Shown: in pieces, positions 43,301-51,960 of the stretch
Layout: the number at the start of each line of letters is the position of its first letter
Position numbering within the stretch: position 1 is the first letter of the stretch
NCBI GenBank assembly: GCA_964483455.1
Contig: CAZACK010000010.1
Coordinates: 14,217 to 78,216 of the forward strand
Direction of reading: 5' to 3'
Origin: CAYZJD01 sp964483455
GTDB lineage: Bacteria > Acidobacteriota > Terriglobia > Bryobacterales > Bryobacteraceae
DNA length: 64,000 nucleotides
The notes under the pieces: generated by a model
What the model saw: only the letters and a program-made list of their open reading frames with translations
Told to the model about the DNA's origin: nothing
The model's database searches: none
Position numbers and translations under genes: made by a program

Positions 43301-44048
43301 TGGCGCCGGTGGCCAGAATCGCGCCCTGTCCGGGCATCAACCGCGGCACCGAGCCGACCGTGCCCACGGTGCCGGGGTTGGTGAGCGAAATCGTGGTTCC
43401 CCGAAAATCTTCCACACTCAGCTTGCCCGAGCGCGCCCGCGCGATCAGGTCGTCGTAGGCGGTGAGAAACTGCTGGAAGTCGAGGGCCACGGCGTTCTTG
43501 ATGTTGGGGACCACCAGGGCCCGCGATCCGTCCTTTCCCGGCAGGTCGACGGCCACCCCGAAGTTGACCTGGTTGCGAATGACCCGCAGCGCCTCCCCGT
43601 CGCTCTCCGCGTAGGCGTGGTTCAGCGTGGGGTAGCTCGCGAGGGCCTTGACGATGGCCCAGGCGATGAGGTGTGTGTAGCTGACCTTGCTCTTTCCGAG
43701 CAGCGTGCGGTGCTGGTTGATGATGTGGCGGTTCTCGTCGATGACCTTGACCGGGATGATCCGCTGGCTGGTGGCGGTGGGCACGCCGAGGCTGGCGGTC
43801 ATGTTTTGGACGACGCGGGCGGCGGCGCCGCGCAGGGGGACGACCTGTTCAGCCGGGCCTGCCGCGAGCGCTTTCGGCTCCGGTTGGGCAGGGGGCTCGG
43901 CGGCGGTGGCGAGCGCCGGCGGCGTGGGCGCCACTGGTTCTACCGCCGACTCGAACACTTGCCGCCAGCTCTCGTCAATCTCCCGGCGGTCGTGGAGATA
44001 TTGATGATAGAGCTCGTCCTCGAGCCAGCTATTGATGCCGGATTTCAT
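40386..44048 (-). CDS. kgd: multifunctional 2-oxoglutarate metabolism enzyme (Kgd/OdhA type: E2 core fused to E1)
   Basis: A 1220-residue fusion. Residues 1-60 resemble the E1o N-terminus (SWLEDELYHQYLHDRREIDE), then a Pro/Ala-rich linker, then a dihydrolipoyl-succinyltransferase catalytic core with the motif TYDHRIVQGAESG. The thiamine-diphosphate E1o part follows: IVMGMAHRGRLNVLANIIGK, LIHGDAAFAGQGVVAETLNF and NNQIGFTTPADEARSTPYS, then CYRRHGHNEADDPSYTQP. The same layout is known from mycobacterial Kgd and corynebacterial OdhA, where the protein decarboxylates 2-oxoglutarate and works with a separate lipoylated E2. It lacks a lipoyl domain, as those do. A hairpin pair lies at its 3' end; pyrF lies upstream on the same strand. 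Confidence 0.92.
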   Translation of the reverse strand: MKSGINSWLEDELYHQYLHDRREIDESWRQVFESAVEPVAPTPPALATAAEPPAQPEPKALAAGPAEQVVPLRGAAARVVQNMTASLGVPTATSQRIIPVKVIDENRHIINQHRTLLGKSKVSYTHLIAWAIVKALASYPTLNHAYAESDGEALRVIRNQVNFGVAVDLPGKDGSRALVVPNIKNAVALDFQQFLTAYDDLIARARSGKLSVEDFRGTTISLTNPGTVGTVGSVPRLMPGQGAILATGAIDYPAEYQGMSPEVRAMLGIGKVMTITCTYDHRIVQGAESGMFLGKVHALLQGQDAFYEQIFADLKMPHSPVRWEADRAAALPGLGGRTSEIAKEAAVLQLINAYRVRGHLIADLDPLGREPSYHPELDPATYGLTIWDLDREFLTGSLSEAIGEGTPQPVATLREILETLRQTYCGKIGCEYMNIQHPEQKRWLQLRMEPEANNWPLEKETRLRVLERLVEAEEFEHFLHARFIGHKRFSIEGGETAIAIVDELLNRAAEGGVHEIVMGMAHRGRLNVLANIIGKPLTQVFSEFEGDIDPASTQGSGDVKYHLGASGVRRSPAGREIVVSLSPNPSHLEAVDPVVEGIVRPKQERLGDADRGRVIPLLIHGDAAFAGQGVVAETLNFSQLHGYRTGGTVHLVINNQIGFTTPADEARSTPYSTDVARMVQAPIFHVNGDDPEAAVRAAQIAFDFRQRFKKDVVIDMFCYRRHGHNEADDPSYTQPILYRKIKDHPSVAVLYAERLQREGIVSEEEVARMRKRLSGRLSAAFEAAQEHAERFELQDLSVVPVEEAPAVVPYTAADRETLIRVVEGLTTFPADFHLHPKLRGFIERRKQVIRDEGPIDWALGEALAFGSLVLEGTPVRLSGQDSGRGTFSQRHLVFCDYENAREYCPIGHLDPKQARFEVYDSSLSEYAVLGFEFGYSVADPLTLVLWEAQFGDFANGAQIMIDQFISCAESKWGQPSGLVMLLPHGFEGQGPEHSSARIERFLALCAGNNMQVANCSTPAQYFHLLRRQMHGGHDRRGVRKPLVIFTPKSLLRHPKAVSPLGDFTTGGFREVLGEAGPIEAHAVTRVLLCSGKIYYELAEAREEREADQVAIIRLEQLYPFPESELNDVLLRYPTTAEVLWVQEEPRNMGPWRFLRERVQHLLDPTRRKLRFVGRPESASPAAGSHKRHLAEQADVIEEAFAVSALPRPGAVRLVAKRKAK

Positions 44049-44143
44049 GGAGGGAACCCGCTTTTCCCATGATAGCGGAGCCCTCAGCGGTCAGCCCTCA
44101 GCCGGGGGAGTATGAGGTTCCGTCCGGATCTTCAGAGAAGGCA

Positions 44144-44884
44144 TCAACCTGCAACGGTTGCAGCAAGCGAGTCAAAAGCCGCTTGCATTTCCCGGAGGAA
44201 TTGCTCCGCCTGCCGCCGGTGGTTGACGGCTTCCGTGATTGGCCTGCCAATGACCAAATAATCGGCGCCTGCCAGGATTGCGTCGCTCGCGGTGGTTCTG
44301 CGTTTTTGATCATCCTCCGGGTAATCCTCCGGACGGATACCGGGTGTGACCACCAGCAACTTGTTCCGTGATAATTCCTTGATCTTCCCGGCTTCTCGAC
44401 CGGATGCAATCACCCCGTCGCATCCCGCTTCCAGCGCCTTGCGTGCCCTGAAGAGCACGAGGTCCTCCACGGAGTGTTGAGTGTATCCCATTTCGGCGAT
44501 GTCGCTCGCGTCCATGCTCGTCAACACGGTGACCGTGAAGAGCTTCAAACTGCTGTTCTCCCGACCCTGCACTGCGGCCTTCATCAGGGCGCTGGAGCCG
44601 TGTACCGTGAGAAACGATACGCCGAGGGAGGCTGCCCTGGCCACAGCCTTCCTGAGCGTTTCCGGCACGTCGTAGTACTTGTAGTCAAGGAAGACGCGTT
44701 TGCCTTCCCTGATCAGCGACAGAATGAAGTCTTCCACCCCTGTAGCTAACTGCAAGGCGAGTCCAATCTTGAAGAAGGACACCACCTCTTCCAGATCGCG
44801 GACCATCTCTCTGGCTTCGTCGATGTTCGATAGGTCCAGCGCAATAATGAGGCGGTCTTTGGCGTCGATGTGTGGAAACGTCAT
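44144..44884 (-). CDS. pyrF: orotidine 5'-phosphate decarboxylase
   Basis: A 246-residue TIM-barrel enzyme that makes UMP. The catalytic tetrad motif DxKxxD is visible as D67, K69 and D72 in FLDYKYYDVPETL; RLIIALDLSN at the N-terminus holds the other aspartate (Asp17). The phosphate-binding end is LVVTPGIRPED and YLVIGRPIT. The ATG at 44884 is chosen over an upstream extension that does not resemble the family. Ninety-five bases separate it from kgd on the same strand. No PyrR-type leader was seen. Confidence 0.95.
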   Translation of the reverse strand: MTFPHIDAKDRLIIALDLSNIDEAREMVRDLEEVVSFFKIGLALQLATGVEDFILSLIREGKRVFLDYKYYDVPETLRKAVARAASLGVSFLTVHGSSALMKAAVQGRENSSLKLFTVTVLTSMDASDIAEMGYTQHSVEDLVLFRARKALEAGCDGVIASGREAGKIKELSRNKLLVVTPGIRPEDYPEDDQKRRTTASDAILAGADYLVIGRPITEAVNHRRQAEQFLREMQAAFDSLAATVAG

Positions 44885-45173
44885 GGTCCTTGGAAAAGCA
44901 GACTCTATTCTATCAGGAGGGGCGGCAGGTGAGAGGAGCAAAGTCCCGAAACCTTTCCGTTCAGGGAGCAACCGCACCGCAACCATCAGGGGCGATCGAT
45001 GAAATCCACCCTACCTTTGGCGTACAGGTTACCATGGAACGTTGTGTGGCGCAAATGTTTTTCTGGCGCGGCTGACATGCCGGGCGCTATGGGCCTCAGC
45101 GAACCGCCCTTCAGGGTTCCTTGAACTGGTCGAGAAACGCAACTCCAAGCAATGACTCGCTACCCCCCGACCC

Positions 45174-46112
45174 TCAATAGGCCGCGCTCGCCATCGCCTG
45201 TTCGGTCACCCAGTCCGTCCACAGCGCCGTTTCGCCGGACGAGAACAGCGGCGCGCCTTCCAGCACCGCGCTGACGAAATTCTCGACGCAGGGGTAGTGG
45301 AGGTTGGAGTGCGGGGGCAGTTCTTCGCTGCCGCCGGGATAGACCAGCGACGGCCCGTTCAACGGGCTGAGTACCATCTCGCCGTCCGTGCCGATGATGC
45401 GGAACTCGTCCCGCTCCACGCGGGAATGGCGGCGCGCGTCAACGATGCCGCGGACCCCGCTGTCGTACTCGATGAGCACGGTGGCGGCGTCCTCGACCGC
45501 CGCCTGGTGCACCACGTTCGAAAGCTGCGCGCAGACCTTCGTGGGCGTGCCGAACAGAAAGTTGAACACGTCGATCCGGTGCGACGCCGTGTCGTAGAGA
45601 GGCCCGCCGCCGGCCATCGCCGGGTCCAGGAACCATCCGCGCCGCCCGTCCTCGTTGTTGAACCAGTCGTGGCAGTTGGCCTCGGCGAGCACCGGCCGAC
45701 CGATCGCGCCGTCCGCCAGCAGCCGGCGCGCCCGGTGAAGCTTCGGATACATCCGCCGGTAGTAGGCCACGCCGAGCGTGGGGCCGCACTCGGCCGCCGC
45801 GCGCACCATCTCGAGGGCTTGTTCATAGCTGATTGCCATTGGCTTCTCGCACAGCACGTGCTTGCCGGCGCGAAGCGAAGCAATGGTTTGCGGCGCATGC
45901 AGGAAGACTGGCGTCGCCACGTAGACCGCGTCGATGCCGGGGTCCCGCAGGGCGTCCTGCAGGTCTATCCAGGCCGGAACTCCGTAGGCCTCCGCTTTGA
46001 CGGGCGTGCGCGTCACGATGCCGTGCAGCCGGCTGCGAGGCTCGGCGAGGATCGCCGGAATCACGCGGCGGCTGGTGATGTCGCCGATGCCGATGACAAG
46101 CCAGTGAAGCAT
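45174..46112 (-). CDS. Gfo/Idh/MocA family oxidoreductase
   Basis: A 312-residue NAD(P)-dependent dehydrogenase. The Rossmann start is LHWLVIGIGDITSRRVIPAI, with the cofactor-region YVATPVFLH and the signature GKHVLCEKPMAISYEQALEM (the EKP lysine). The C-terminal domain has GGGPLYDTASHRIDVFNFLFG, where D and H are usual catalytic candidates. Members act on sugars, inositols or biliverdin; the substrate is not clear. Divergent from Oar-like receptor 2, which may share regulation. No signal peptide, so cytoplasmic. Confidence 0.88.
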   Translation of the reverse strand: MLHWLVIGIGDITSRRVIPAILAEPRSRLHGIVTRTPVKAEAYGVPAWIDLQDALRDPGIDAVYVATPVFLHAPQTIASLRAGKHVLCEKPMAISYEQALEMVRAAAECGPTLGVAYYRRMYPKLHRARRLLADGAIGRPVLAEANCHDWFNNEDGRRGWFLDPAMAGGGPLYDTASHRIDVFNFLFGTPTKVCAQLSNVVHQAAVEDAATVLIEYDSGVRGIVDARRHSRVERDEFRIIGTDGEMVLSPLNGPSLVYPGGSEELPPHSNLHYPCVENFVSAVLEGAPLFSSGETALWTDWVTEQAMASAAY

Positions 46113-46169
46113 CAGGGACCATAGTACAAAAGGAGGCCAGACCCCTTTTGGCCGCCGATGAGCGCAGAT

Positions 46170-46206
46170 GAACGCCGATAGGACCTATCGGCCTTTATCG
46201 GCGTTC
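46170..46206. repeat. inverted repeat between oxidoreductase and receptor 2
   Basis: GAACGCCGATA at 46170-46180 and TATCGGCGTTC at 46196-46206 form an 11-bp stem around a 15-base loop that is itself palindromic (CCGATAGG-A-CCTATCGG shares it). GCCGCC and GGCGGC at the outside (46151 and 46210) could extend it. Similar GATGAACGCCGATA words are known as dispersed repeats in several environmental genomes. Confidence 0.65.
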
Positions 46207-46273
46207 ATTGGCGGCTGACAATTCCCGCCCGCACTGAACCAAATGGCTACCGACCATCCGATGCGAATGTCTG

Positions 46274-46302
46274 TTGACCCCCATCCATTCCGGGATTACA
46301 CT
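46274..46302 (+). promoter_or_regulatory. promoter of Oar-like receptor 2
   Basis: TTGACC at 46274-46279, a 17-base spacer and TACACT at 46297-46302. The resulting leader of about 188 nucleotides resembles the length seen for receptor 1. Confidence 0.5.
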
Positions 46303-46496
46303 GTCCTTAGATTGAAGTGCTGACAGGGCCTGCGCGGGGCATCACTGGCCGTCACAGGTCCGAAGCGGGGTCCGAAGTCGAGAGGATTTGCGTGCATGGG
46401 TTCCCAGCCCACGCTCGATTCTCCACCTTTCGACGGTTTTGTATACACCGCCGGCGGTTTCCTCCGCCCGCGGCCATCCTCATGGAAAGGACAACA

Positions 46497-49400
46497 ATGC
46501 CGAAATTCATGACACGCTTTCTGCCGGCCGTGTTGCTCCTGGCGGGGCTGCTTTCGGCCCAGTCAGACCGCGGCTCGATTACGGGAACTGTCACCGACGC
46601 CACCGGCGCGGTGGTGCCGGCGGTCCAGGTTGCGGCAACCAACCTGGACACCCGAGTGCAATACAGCGCTACGACCAATGACTTGGGACTGTACTCGATC
46701 TTGAACCTGCCCATTGGGAAATACTCCGTCGTGTTCACCAAGCAGGGCTTCAAGACCCATACTCGTGACGGAATCAGCGTGGCGGTCGCGCGGGTCCTTC
46801 AACTCAACGCCAGCATGGAACTGGGCTCGTTGGCGGAGGCGATCACCGTCACCGCCGAGGCTCCCCTTCTGGAGACATCGCAAACGCAGGTAGGCGCCAA
46901 CATGGGCAGCCAGGTGGTGACCGACCTGCCGCTCGACATCCGCGGAGGACGGTCGCTCGAGAATTTCGCCTATGCCACCATCCCGGGCGTGGAGGGGAAC
47001 AACTGGACGTCGTACATCGGCGGGAGCATGGCGTTCACCAAGGAAGTGCTGATTGACGGCACTTCGGCCGTGGTGCAGATCGGCGGTCACATCGGCGAAT
47101 CCAGCCCCTCGATGGAAGCGATCCAGGAGTTCAAGGTGGAAACCAGCGGCGTCCGCTCCGAGGACGGCCGCACCGGTGGCGGCGTGTTCAAGTTCACGTT
47201 GAAATCGGGCACAAACGATTTCCACGGCAGCGCGTTCGGGTTCCTCCACAACGAGGTCCTGAACGCCAACACCTGGCAGAACAACTTCAACCGGAAGCCC
47301 CGGGACCTGGACCGGCAGTTCGTGTACGGCTTCAGCGCCGGCGGGCCGATCGTCAAGAATAAGACCTTTGCCTTCGGCGCTTTCGAGAAGTACATGCAGG
47401 AGCGCATGGTGCTCGGCGGCTTCGACAAGACCGTGCCGATCCCCGCGTTCCTGGACGGGGACTTCAGCGCGCTGTTGAACACCGGCAACATGCTCGGCAC
47501 AGACCCGCTGGGGCGCCCGGTCTACCAAGGAATGATCTACGACCCCGCTTCGCAGCGGGACGTCATCGCCGGCCAGGTGGATCCGATGACAGGTTTGGTA
47601 GCCACCCGCGACGGCCTGGTGCGCGACGGCTTCGGTTTCGACCCGGTGACCGGCGCTCCTGTTGCCGGCCTGGCGAACGTGATCCCCTCCAGCCGGATCA
47701 GCACCGTCTCGAAGAACATCGCTGATGTTTTCCGCCAGGGGTACCTGCCGATGCGTCCGGGCTTGATCAACAACAGCGCCATCACCCGGCAGAATGATCC
47801 CTGGTTCCACCAAACCCAGCTGACGTTCAAAGGCGACCACAACTTCTCGGAAACCAACCGTCTGAGCGGCCACATGGTGTGGACGGAGCGGCCCCGGATT
47901 CTCGTCGACCAAGGCGGCATCTGGGATCCGAAGGACCCGGACAAGGCGGGCGGACCGCTGGCGAACTCGCGCAAGCAGGAGGTCACCAGCCGGCGGGCCG
48001 CGCTGAACCACACCTATTCGTTCTCGCCCACCGTGCTCAACGTGTTCAGCTTCACTTACGGACGCTACCGGAATCCGAGCTTCTCGGTGGCCGCCAAGGA
48101 CAACTGGCCGGCAAAGATCGGGCTAGGAGACACCGGCGCCGGAAACTTTCCGGTGATCACATTCGGGCGGGCGATCAACGGCGTCTCGACGGAGCGCATC
48201 GGACAACACTGGTCCGACTACTACGTCTCGAACGTGTTCATCACCAACGAGACGCTCACCTGGATTCGCGGGCGGCACACGTGGCGGCTCGGCGCCGACG
48301 TTCGCTTTATGCAGTTGAGCAGCCACCAGTCGACGCCCACTCTCGAATTCACCTTTGACCCCGACCAGACCGGCGCTCCCAAGGAGGCCTGGCGCGACAA
48401 AGTCGGTTTCGGTTTCGCCAGTTTCCTGCTCGGGGCGGTGAAGAACGCCAGCCAGCAAACCCCGTGGGACCTTTACGGGCGACGCAAGGCCTTCTCGCTG
48501 TTCGTCCAGGACGACTTCAAGGTCAACCCCAAGCTGACGCTGACCATGGACCTGCGCTGGGACGTCACGTTGCCCTACCACGAGAAGTACGGCCGGTGGG
48601 CGAACTTCGACAAGAAGGCGATCAGCAAGACGTTCGGAGTTCCTGGAACGTTGGTGTTCGCCACCGGCGGCGACGACAGCTTCGAAACGGAGCGCGACTG
48701 GAAGGAGTTCGGGCCCCACGTTGGCCTGGCGTACAAATTCAACGACCGGCTCGTGTTTCGGGCCGGCTACGGGGTGTTCTATTCTCCCATCGGGTTGAAC
48801 TACTGGTTCGGTGTGCCCTACGGATTTGCGCCGGGTTACCGCGGCACCAACCGCGTGAACCCGACGGCCGACCTCTCGCCGGCGTTCAACTGGGATGGAG
48901 GCTACCCCGGTCAGTTCGTGCCGGGGACGAAGGATCCGGATTACACGCAATGGGGGATGGTCAACGTCAACCCGAAGAGCCTGTTTGCCGGCTATTCGCA
49001 CCAGTGGAACGCCGGCGTCCAGGTCGAGCTTGCCAACGACTTGCGGCTCGACGTGACCTACATGCAGAATGAAGGCCGCCGGCTGCAAAGCGGCGACTTC
49101 GAACGGAACCAGCCCAACCCGCAGGCCCTTTCGAGGTTGCTCAACTCCTACCACGAGTGGGACGCGGTCTGGGACGAGGGCTCGGCGGCGGCGGCGGGAG
49201 TGCCGTATCCATATCCGGGATTCGGCTCTTACGCCTTCGCGGCGATTCTGCCCTATCCGCAGATCTGGCAGAACTGGGTCTGGGGAGGGCCGCTGCTGCA
49301 TGTCGGCTCGCCCTACGGCCGGTCCGACTACAAAGGACTACAGTTCTCGATGACGAAGCGGTCGGCGCGCGGCCTAACCGCGATTGCCAGCTACACGCTC

Positions 49401-50099
49401 GCCACGACCCACAGCAACGTCCAGAACAGCTTGGGCGGATTCCAGGAGATCTGGTGGTCCGGCCCGCTCCAGGACCTGCTGCACCTGGACGAGGAGGCCA
49501 AGGCGCCGTTGTTCTATGACCAGAGGCACGTGGTCAAAGGCATCGTCGCCTGGGACTTGCCGTTCGGCAAGGGAAGAACGTTGCTGACCGACGCCGGCAG
49601 GGTTGCCAATGCGGTGGTCGGGGGCTGGACGCTCAGCGCCAGCTTTCGCTACAACTCGGGCTCGCCGATCGGCGTCAACTCGAGCGCCTGGTATCCCGGC
49701 TGGGAAGCGCCGGTGTACGCCGTCCGGAATCCGAACGGAGACTACAGCCGCAGGTTCAATGGCGGCAGCTTTGACTTCGGCAACCCGACTTCGCCGAGCA
49801 ATCGGTACTTCGATCCGGGGAACTTCTCCAATCCGCCTTACGGCGAACTCGGCACGGTGCCGATCTACCGCTCCGACTTCCGGGATTTCGGCTGGAGCGA
49901 GGAGCAGGTAGCGCTGCTCAAGAACTTCCGGATTGCGGAGAGGTTCCGGCTGCAATTCCGGGTCGAGTTCTACAACTTCTTTAACCGGCATCACTTCGCG
50001 ACTCCGAACACGAACATCAACGCGCCGGATTTCGGCAACGTGATCAACCTGACCGGAACGCCGCGGGAAGGGCAGTTCGGGGCCCGGTTCGAGTGGTAG
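46497..50099 (+). CDS. Oar-like TonB-dependent receptor (CarboxypepD_reg + plug + beta-barrel)
   Basis: A 1200-residue outer-membrane protein. The signal peptide FMTRFLPAVLLLAGLLSA precedes the carboxypeptidase-regulatory domain (QSDRGSITGTVTDATGAVVP, LPIGKYSVVFTKQGFKT). The plug region includes ITVTAEAPLLETSQTQVG and EVLIDGTSAVVQIGG; the barrel starts near FKFTLKSGTNDFHGSAFGF. The end AGFRLQFRVEFYNFFNRHHF-like region is the family block before the final strand, and the protein ends GARFEW, an aromatic end. The ATG is chosen because AAAGGA lies seven bases upstream; the open frame to 46317 is only leader. It is paralogous to the receptor at 33791. A 15-bp hairpin ends the transcript. Confidence 0.9.
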   Translation: MPKFMTRFLPAVLLLAGLLSAQSDRGSITGTVTDATGAVVPAVQVAATNLDTRVQYSATTNDLGLYSILNLPIGKYSVVFTKQGFKTHTRDGISVAVARVLQLNASMELGSLAEAITVTAEAPLLETSQTQVGANMGSQVVTDLPLDIRGGRSLENFAYATIPGVEGNNWTSYIGGSMAFTKEVLIDGTSAVVQIGGHIGESSPSMEAIQEFKVETSGVRSEDGRTGGGVFKFTLKSGTNDFHGSAFGFLHNEVLNANTWQNNFNRKPRDLDRQFVYGFSAGGPIVKNKTFAFGAFEKYMQERMVLGGFDKTVPIPAFLDGDFSALLNTGNMLGTDPLGRPVYQGMIYDPASQRDVIAGQVDPMTGLVATRDGLVRDGFGFDPVTGAPVAGLANVIPSSRISTVSKNIADVFRQGYLPMRPGLINNSAITRQNDPWFHQTQLTFKGDHNFSETNRLSGHMVWTERPRILVDQGGIWDPKDPDKAGGPLANSRKQEVTSRRAALNHTYSFSPTVLNVFSFTYGRYRNPSFSVAAKDNWPAKIGLGDTGAGNFPVITFGRAINGVSTERIGQHWSDYYVSNVFITNETLTWIRGRHTWRLGADVRFMQLSSHQSTPTLEFTFDPDQTGAPKEAWRDKVGFGFASFLLGAVKNASQQTPWDLYGRRKAFSLFVQDDFKVNPKLTLTMDLRWDVTLPYHEKYGRWANFDKKAISKTFGVPGTLVFATGGDDSFETERDWKEFGPHVGLAYKFNDRLVFRAGYGVFYSPIGLNYWFGVPYGFAPGYRGTNRVNPTADLSPAFNWDGGYPGQFVPGTKDPDYTQWGMVNVNPKSLFAGYSHQWNAGVQVELANDLRLDVTYMQNEGRRLQSGDFERNQPNPQALSRLLNSYHEWDAVWDEGSAAAAGVPYPYPGFGSYAFAAILPYPQIWQNWVWGGPLLHVGSPYGRSDYKGLQFSMTKRSARGLTAIASYTLATTHSNVQNSLGGFQEIWWSGPLQDLLHLDEEAKAPLFYDQRHVVKGIVAWDLPFGKGRTLLTDAGRVANAVVGGWTLSASFRYNSGSPIGVNSSAWYPGWEAPVYAVRNPNGDYSRRFNGGSFDFGNPTSPSNRYFDPGNFSNPPYGELGTVPIYRSDFRDFGWSEEQVALLKNFRIAERFRLQFRVEFYNFFNRHHFATPNTNINAPDFGNVINLTGTPREGQFGARFEW

Positions 50100-50108
50100 T
50101 GCGGCCCG

Positions 50109-50144
50109 GGTGAAGCCGGAACCGGAACGGGTTCCGGCTTCACC
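50109..50144. terminator. bidirectional hairpin between receptor 2 and a TPR gene
   Basis: GGTGAAGCCGGAACC and GGTTCCGGCTTCACC form a perfect 15-bp stem with a 6-base loop, nine bases after the receptor stop and four before the end of the convergent TPR gene. There is no T-run on either side, so it may act by RNA stability or as a Rho-linked stop for both transcripts. Confidence 0.65.
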
Positions 50145-50147
50145 GGG

Positions 50148-51620
50148 TCACGGCTCCACCTTCTCCTCGAGCCGCGCCCGCTCGGCGGCCGTCCGCCGAG
50201 ACTCCTGGTACTCGGCCATCGCGCGCGTCGCCTCTTCCGCTCGCCCGGCCATCCGATAGGCCCGTGCAAGCTGGAAACGGCGGCTGCCGTCTTCGTCAGT
50301 GGCGAGGCTCGCCTCGAGGTGCGGGATCGCCTGTTCGGCTTTGCCCAGCCGCAGGTATGCCTGCCCGAGAGCGGCGTGAGCAGGCGGGTAATGGGGATCG
50401 AGCTTCAACGCCTCCTCGAGTTGGGCGGCCGCCTCCTCCGGCTGCTCCAGGCCGAGCAGGCTGGCGCCGAACAGGACGCGGAGTCCCGCCGAATCCGGGC
50501 TGGCCGCCAGGAGCTTCTTCAGCAGCGGCAATGCGGACGCATAATCTCTCGCCTGGATCAGGGCATTCGCGAGGCCGGCTTGCGCGCGGATGTCGTCCGG
50601 GGCCAGATCCAGCGCCTTCTTCCACTCCCGGACAGCTTCCGCGTACAGGCTCCGGCTCTCGAAGTTCCGCGCGGAGAGCATGTGGCTCTCGGGTGAGGGC
50701 GGCAGCTTGCCGAGCCAGTCGTACGCCTCGGCGGCCAGCAGCCGGTATGCCTTGGCGGCCCAATACAGGCCTTCCGGAGACGGTCCGGCCTTCGCCGCTT
50801 CCACCACCTCGCGATAGCGCCCCGCCGCGAAGTCGCACTCGAGTCTTCGAGCCGCGCAGTCAGGCGGAGGGAGTTTCGCCTCGGCTTCCTGCTCCGCCGC
50901 GGCGCGGTCCGCGTGTCCGGTTTCACGATACACCGCGGCCATACCCGCATGGACCCCGCGCAGCCCGGGCTCCTTGGCCCGCGCGTCCCGGTAGTGGCGC
51001 AGCGCGCTGCCGTAACGGCGCTGCGCTGTGAGCGTGGCCCCGAGAAGGGCATGGTGGAATGCAGATTCGGGGGCGGACTTCTCGATGTCGGCGAACGTTT
51101 CGCGCGCCAGCGCCTCCAGGCTTTGCCCGAGCCCGTACCAGGCTCGCGGGTTGTCCGGCATCAGGTCCGTAACCACACGGAAGTGTTCCGCCGATTCCGC
51201 ATGGCGGCCTTCCGCAAGCGCCGCCTGCGCCAGCATCAGCCGGGCGTTGCGATCTTTCGGCAGCGCCGCGACGGCCTTGCGAAGCGGCTCGAGCGCCTGA
51301 CCTGGCTGGCCGAGTTCCAGTCTGCTCGCGCCCAGGAAAAGCTGCGCGGTGGGAAGATCGGGCGCCAGCTTCAGGGCGTGCCCGGCCTGCTCCGCGGCCT
51401 CGCCATACTTCTTGGCCTTGAACAGCGCAATGCTCAGGTTGACGCGCAGTCCCGCGTCCTCCGGGCGGGCGTTCACCAGATCCTGGTAGAGAGCCGCCGC
51501 CTCCTCGGACCGGCCCGCCGCCACCAGTTCGCGGGCTCTCCGGGCTTTCTCGGCAAGGTCGGAGGTCTGCGCCGAAGCGATTGTCGCGAGGACTAGGGTC
51601 GAGATGGCGAGATAGCGCAC
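50148..51620 (-). CDS. secreted TPR-repeat protein
   Basis: A 490-residue protein: a signal peptide (GTG start, RYLAISTLVLATIASA) followed by about thirteen tetratricopeptide repeats. Typical units are AAALYQDLVNARPEDAGLRV, QAGHALKLAPDLPTAQLFLG, AEHFRVVTDLMPDNPRAWYG and EEALKLDPHYPPAHAALGQA. TPR solenoids hold other proteins; no enzymatic domain is seen. It is convergent with the outer-membrane receptor gene and may belong to an envelope complex. A two-residue gap at DCAARRLECD suggests an insertion rather than a repeat. Confidence 0.88.
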   Translation of the reverse strand: MRYLAISTLVLATIASAQTSDLAEKARRARELVAAGRSEEAAALYQDLVNARPEDAGLRVNLSIALFKAKKYGEAAEQAGHALKLAPDLPTAQLFLGASRLELGQPGQALEPLRKAVAALPKDRNARLMLAQAALAEGRHAESAEHFRVVTDLMPDNPRAWYGLGQSLEALARETFADIEKSAPESAFHHALLGATLTAQRRYGSALRHYRDARAKEPGLRGVHAGMAAVYRETGHADRAAAEQEAEAKLPPPDCAARRLECDFAAGRYREVVEAAKAGPSPEGLYWAAKAYRLLAAEAYDWLGKLPPSPESHMLSARNFESRSLYAEAVREWKKALDLAPDDIRAQAGLANALIQARDYASALPLLKKLLAASPDSAGLRVLFGASLLGLEQPEEAAAQLEEALKLDPHYPPAHAALGQAYLRLGKAEQAIPHLEASLATDEDGSRRFQLARAYRMAGRAEEATRAMAEYQESRRTAAERARLEEKVEP

Positions 51621-51957
51621 TCCAGCCTCATTCTACCGACCCCGGCGCCTGGCATCGCGGCGATGTGTTCCGGAGGGGTCATGCATGCCAACGAAGTTCC
51701 TGGCAAACGGGGCTCTGGCCGGCGGTTTCGATCATTTTCCTCTGGGGCGCGATCTCCCACACGGTGCTGATGTTGCCGGGATCGCTGTGCGACTTCAAGG
51801 ACAAGCAACAATGAGCGCGCCGCCTCCGCCGCCGACAGCCCAACCCGACACCGTGCGGTCGGGAACAACGCGACCGCCCTCTCGGCATATTGTTCGAGTT
51901 TTCGACCAAGGCGTTAAGGCGAACAGGCATCAATAGCCATTTCGATTAGACTAGAAA
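51621..51957. other. 337-base region with no supported gene
   Basis: No frame has good start signals. A plus-strand stretch ending at 51814 contains IIFLWGAISHTVLMLPGSL, a hydrophobic segment that could be the end of a lost membrane protein. The leader of the antitoxin-like gene lies at the right end. Confidence 0.4.
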
Positions 51958-51960
51958 AGT

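Noticed and set aside
40806..44072. 1088-codon open frame on the plus strand across kgd
   Set aside because: It is antisense to a gene with clear family motifs throughout; its composition (R, H, Q, D-rich) is typical of shadow frames in high-GC DNA.
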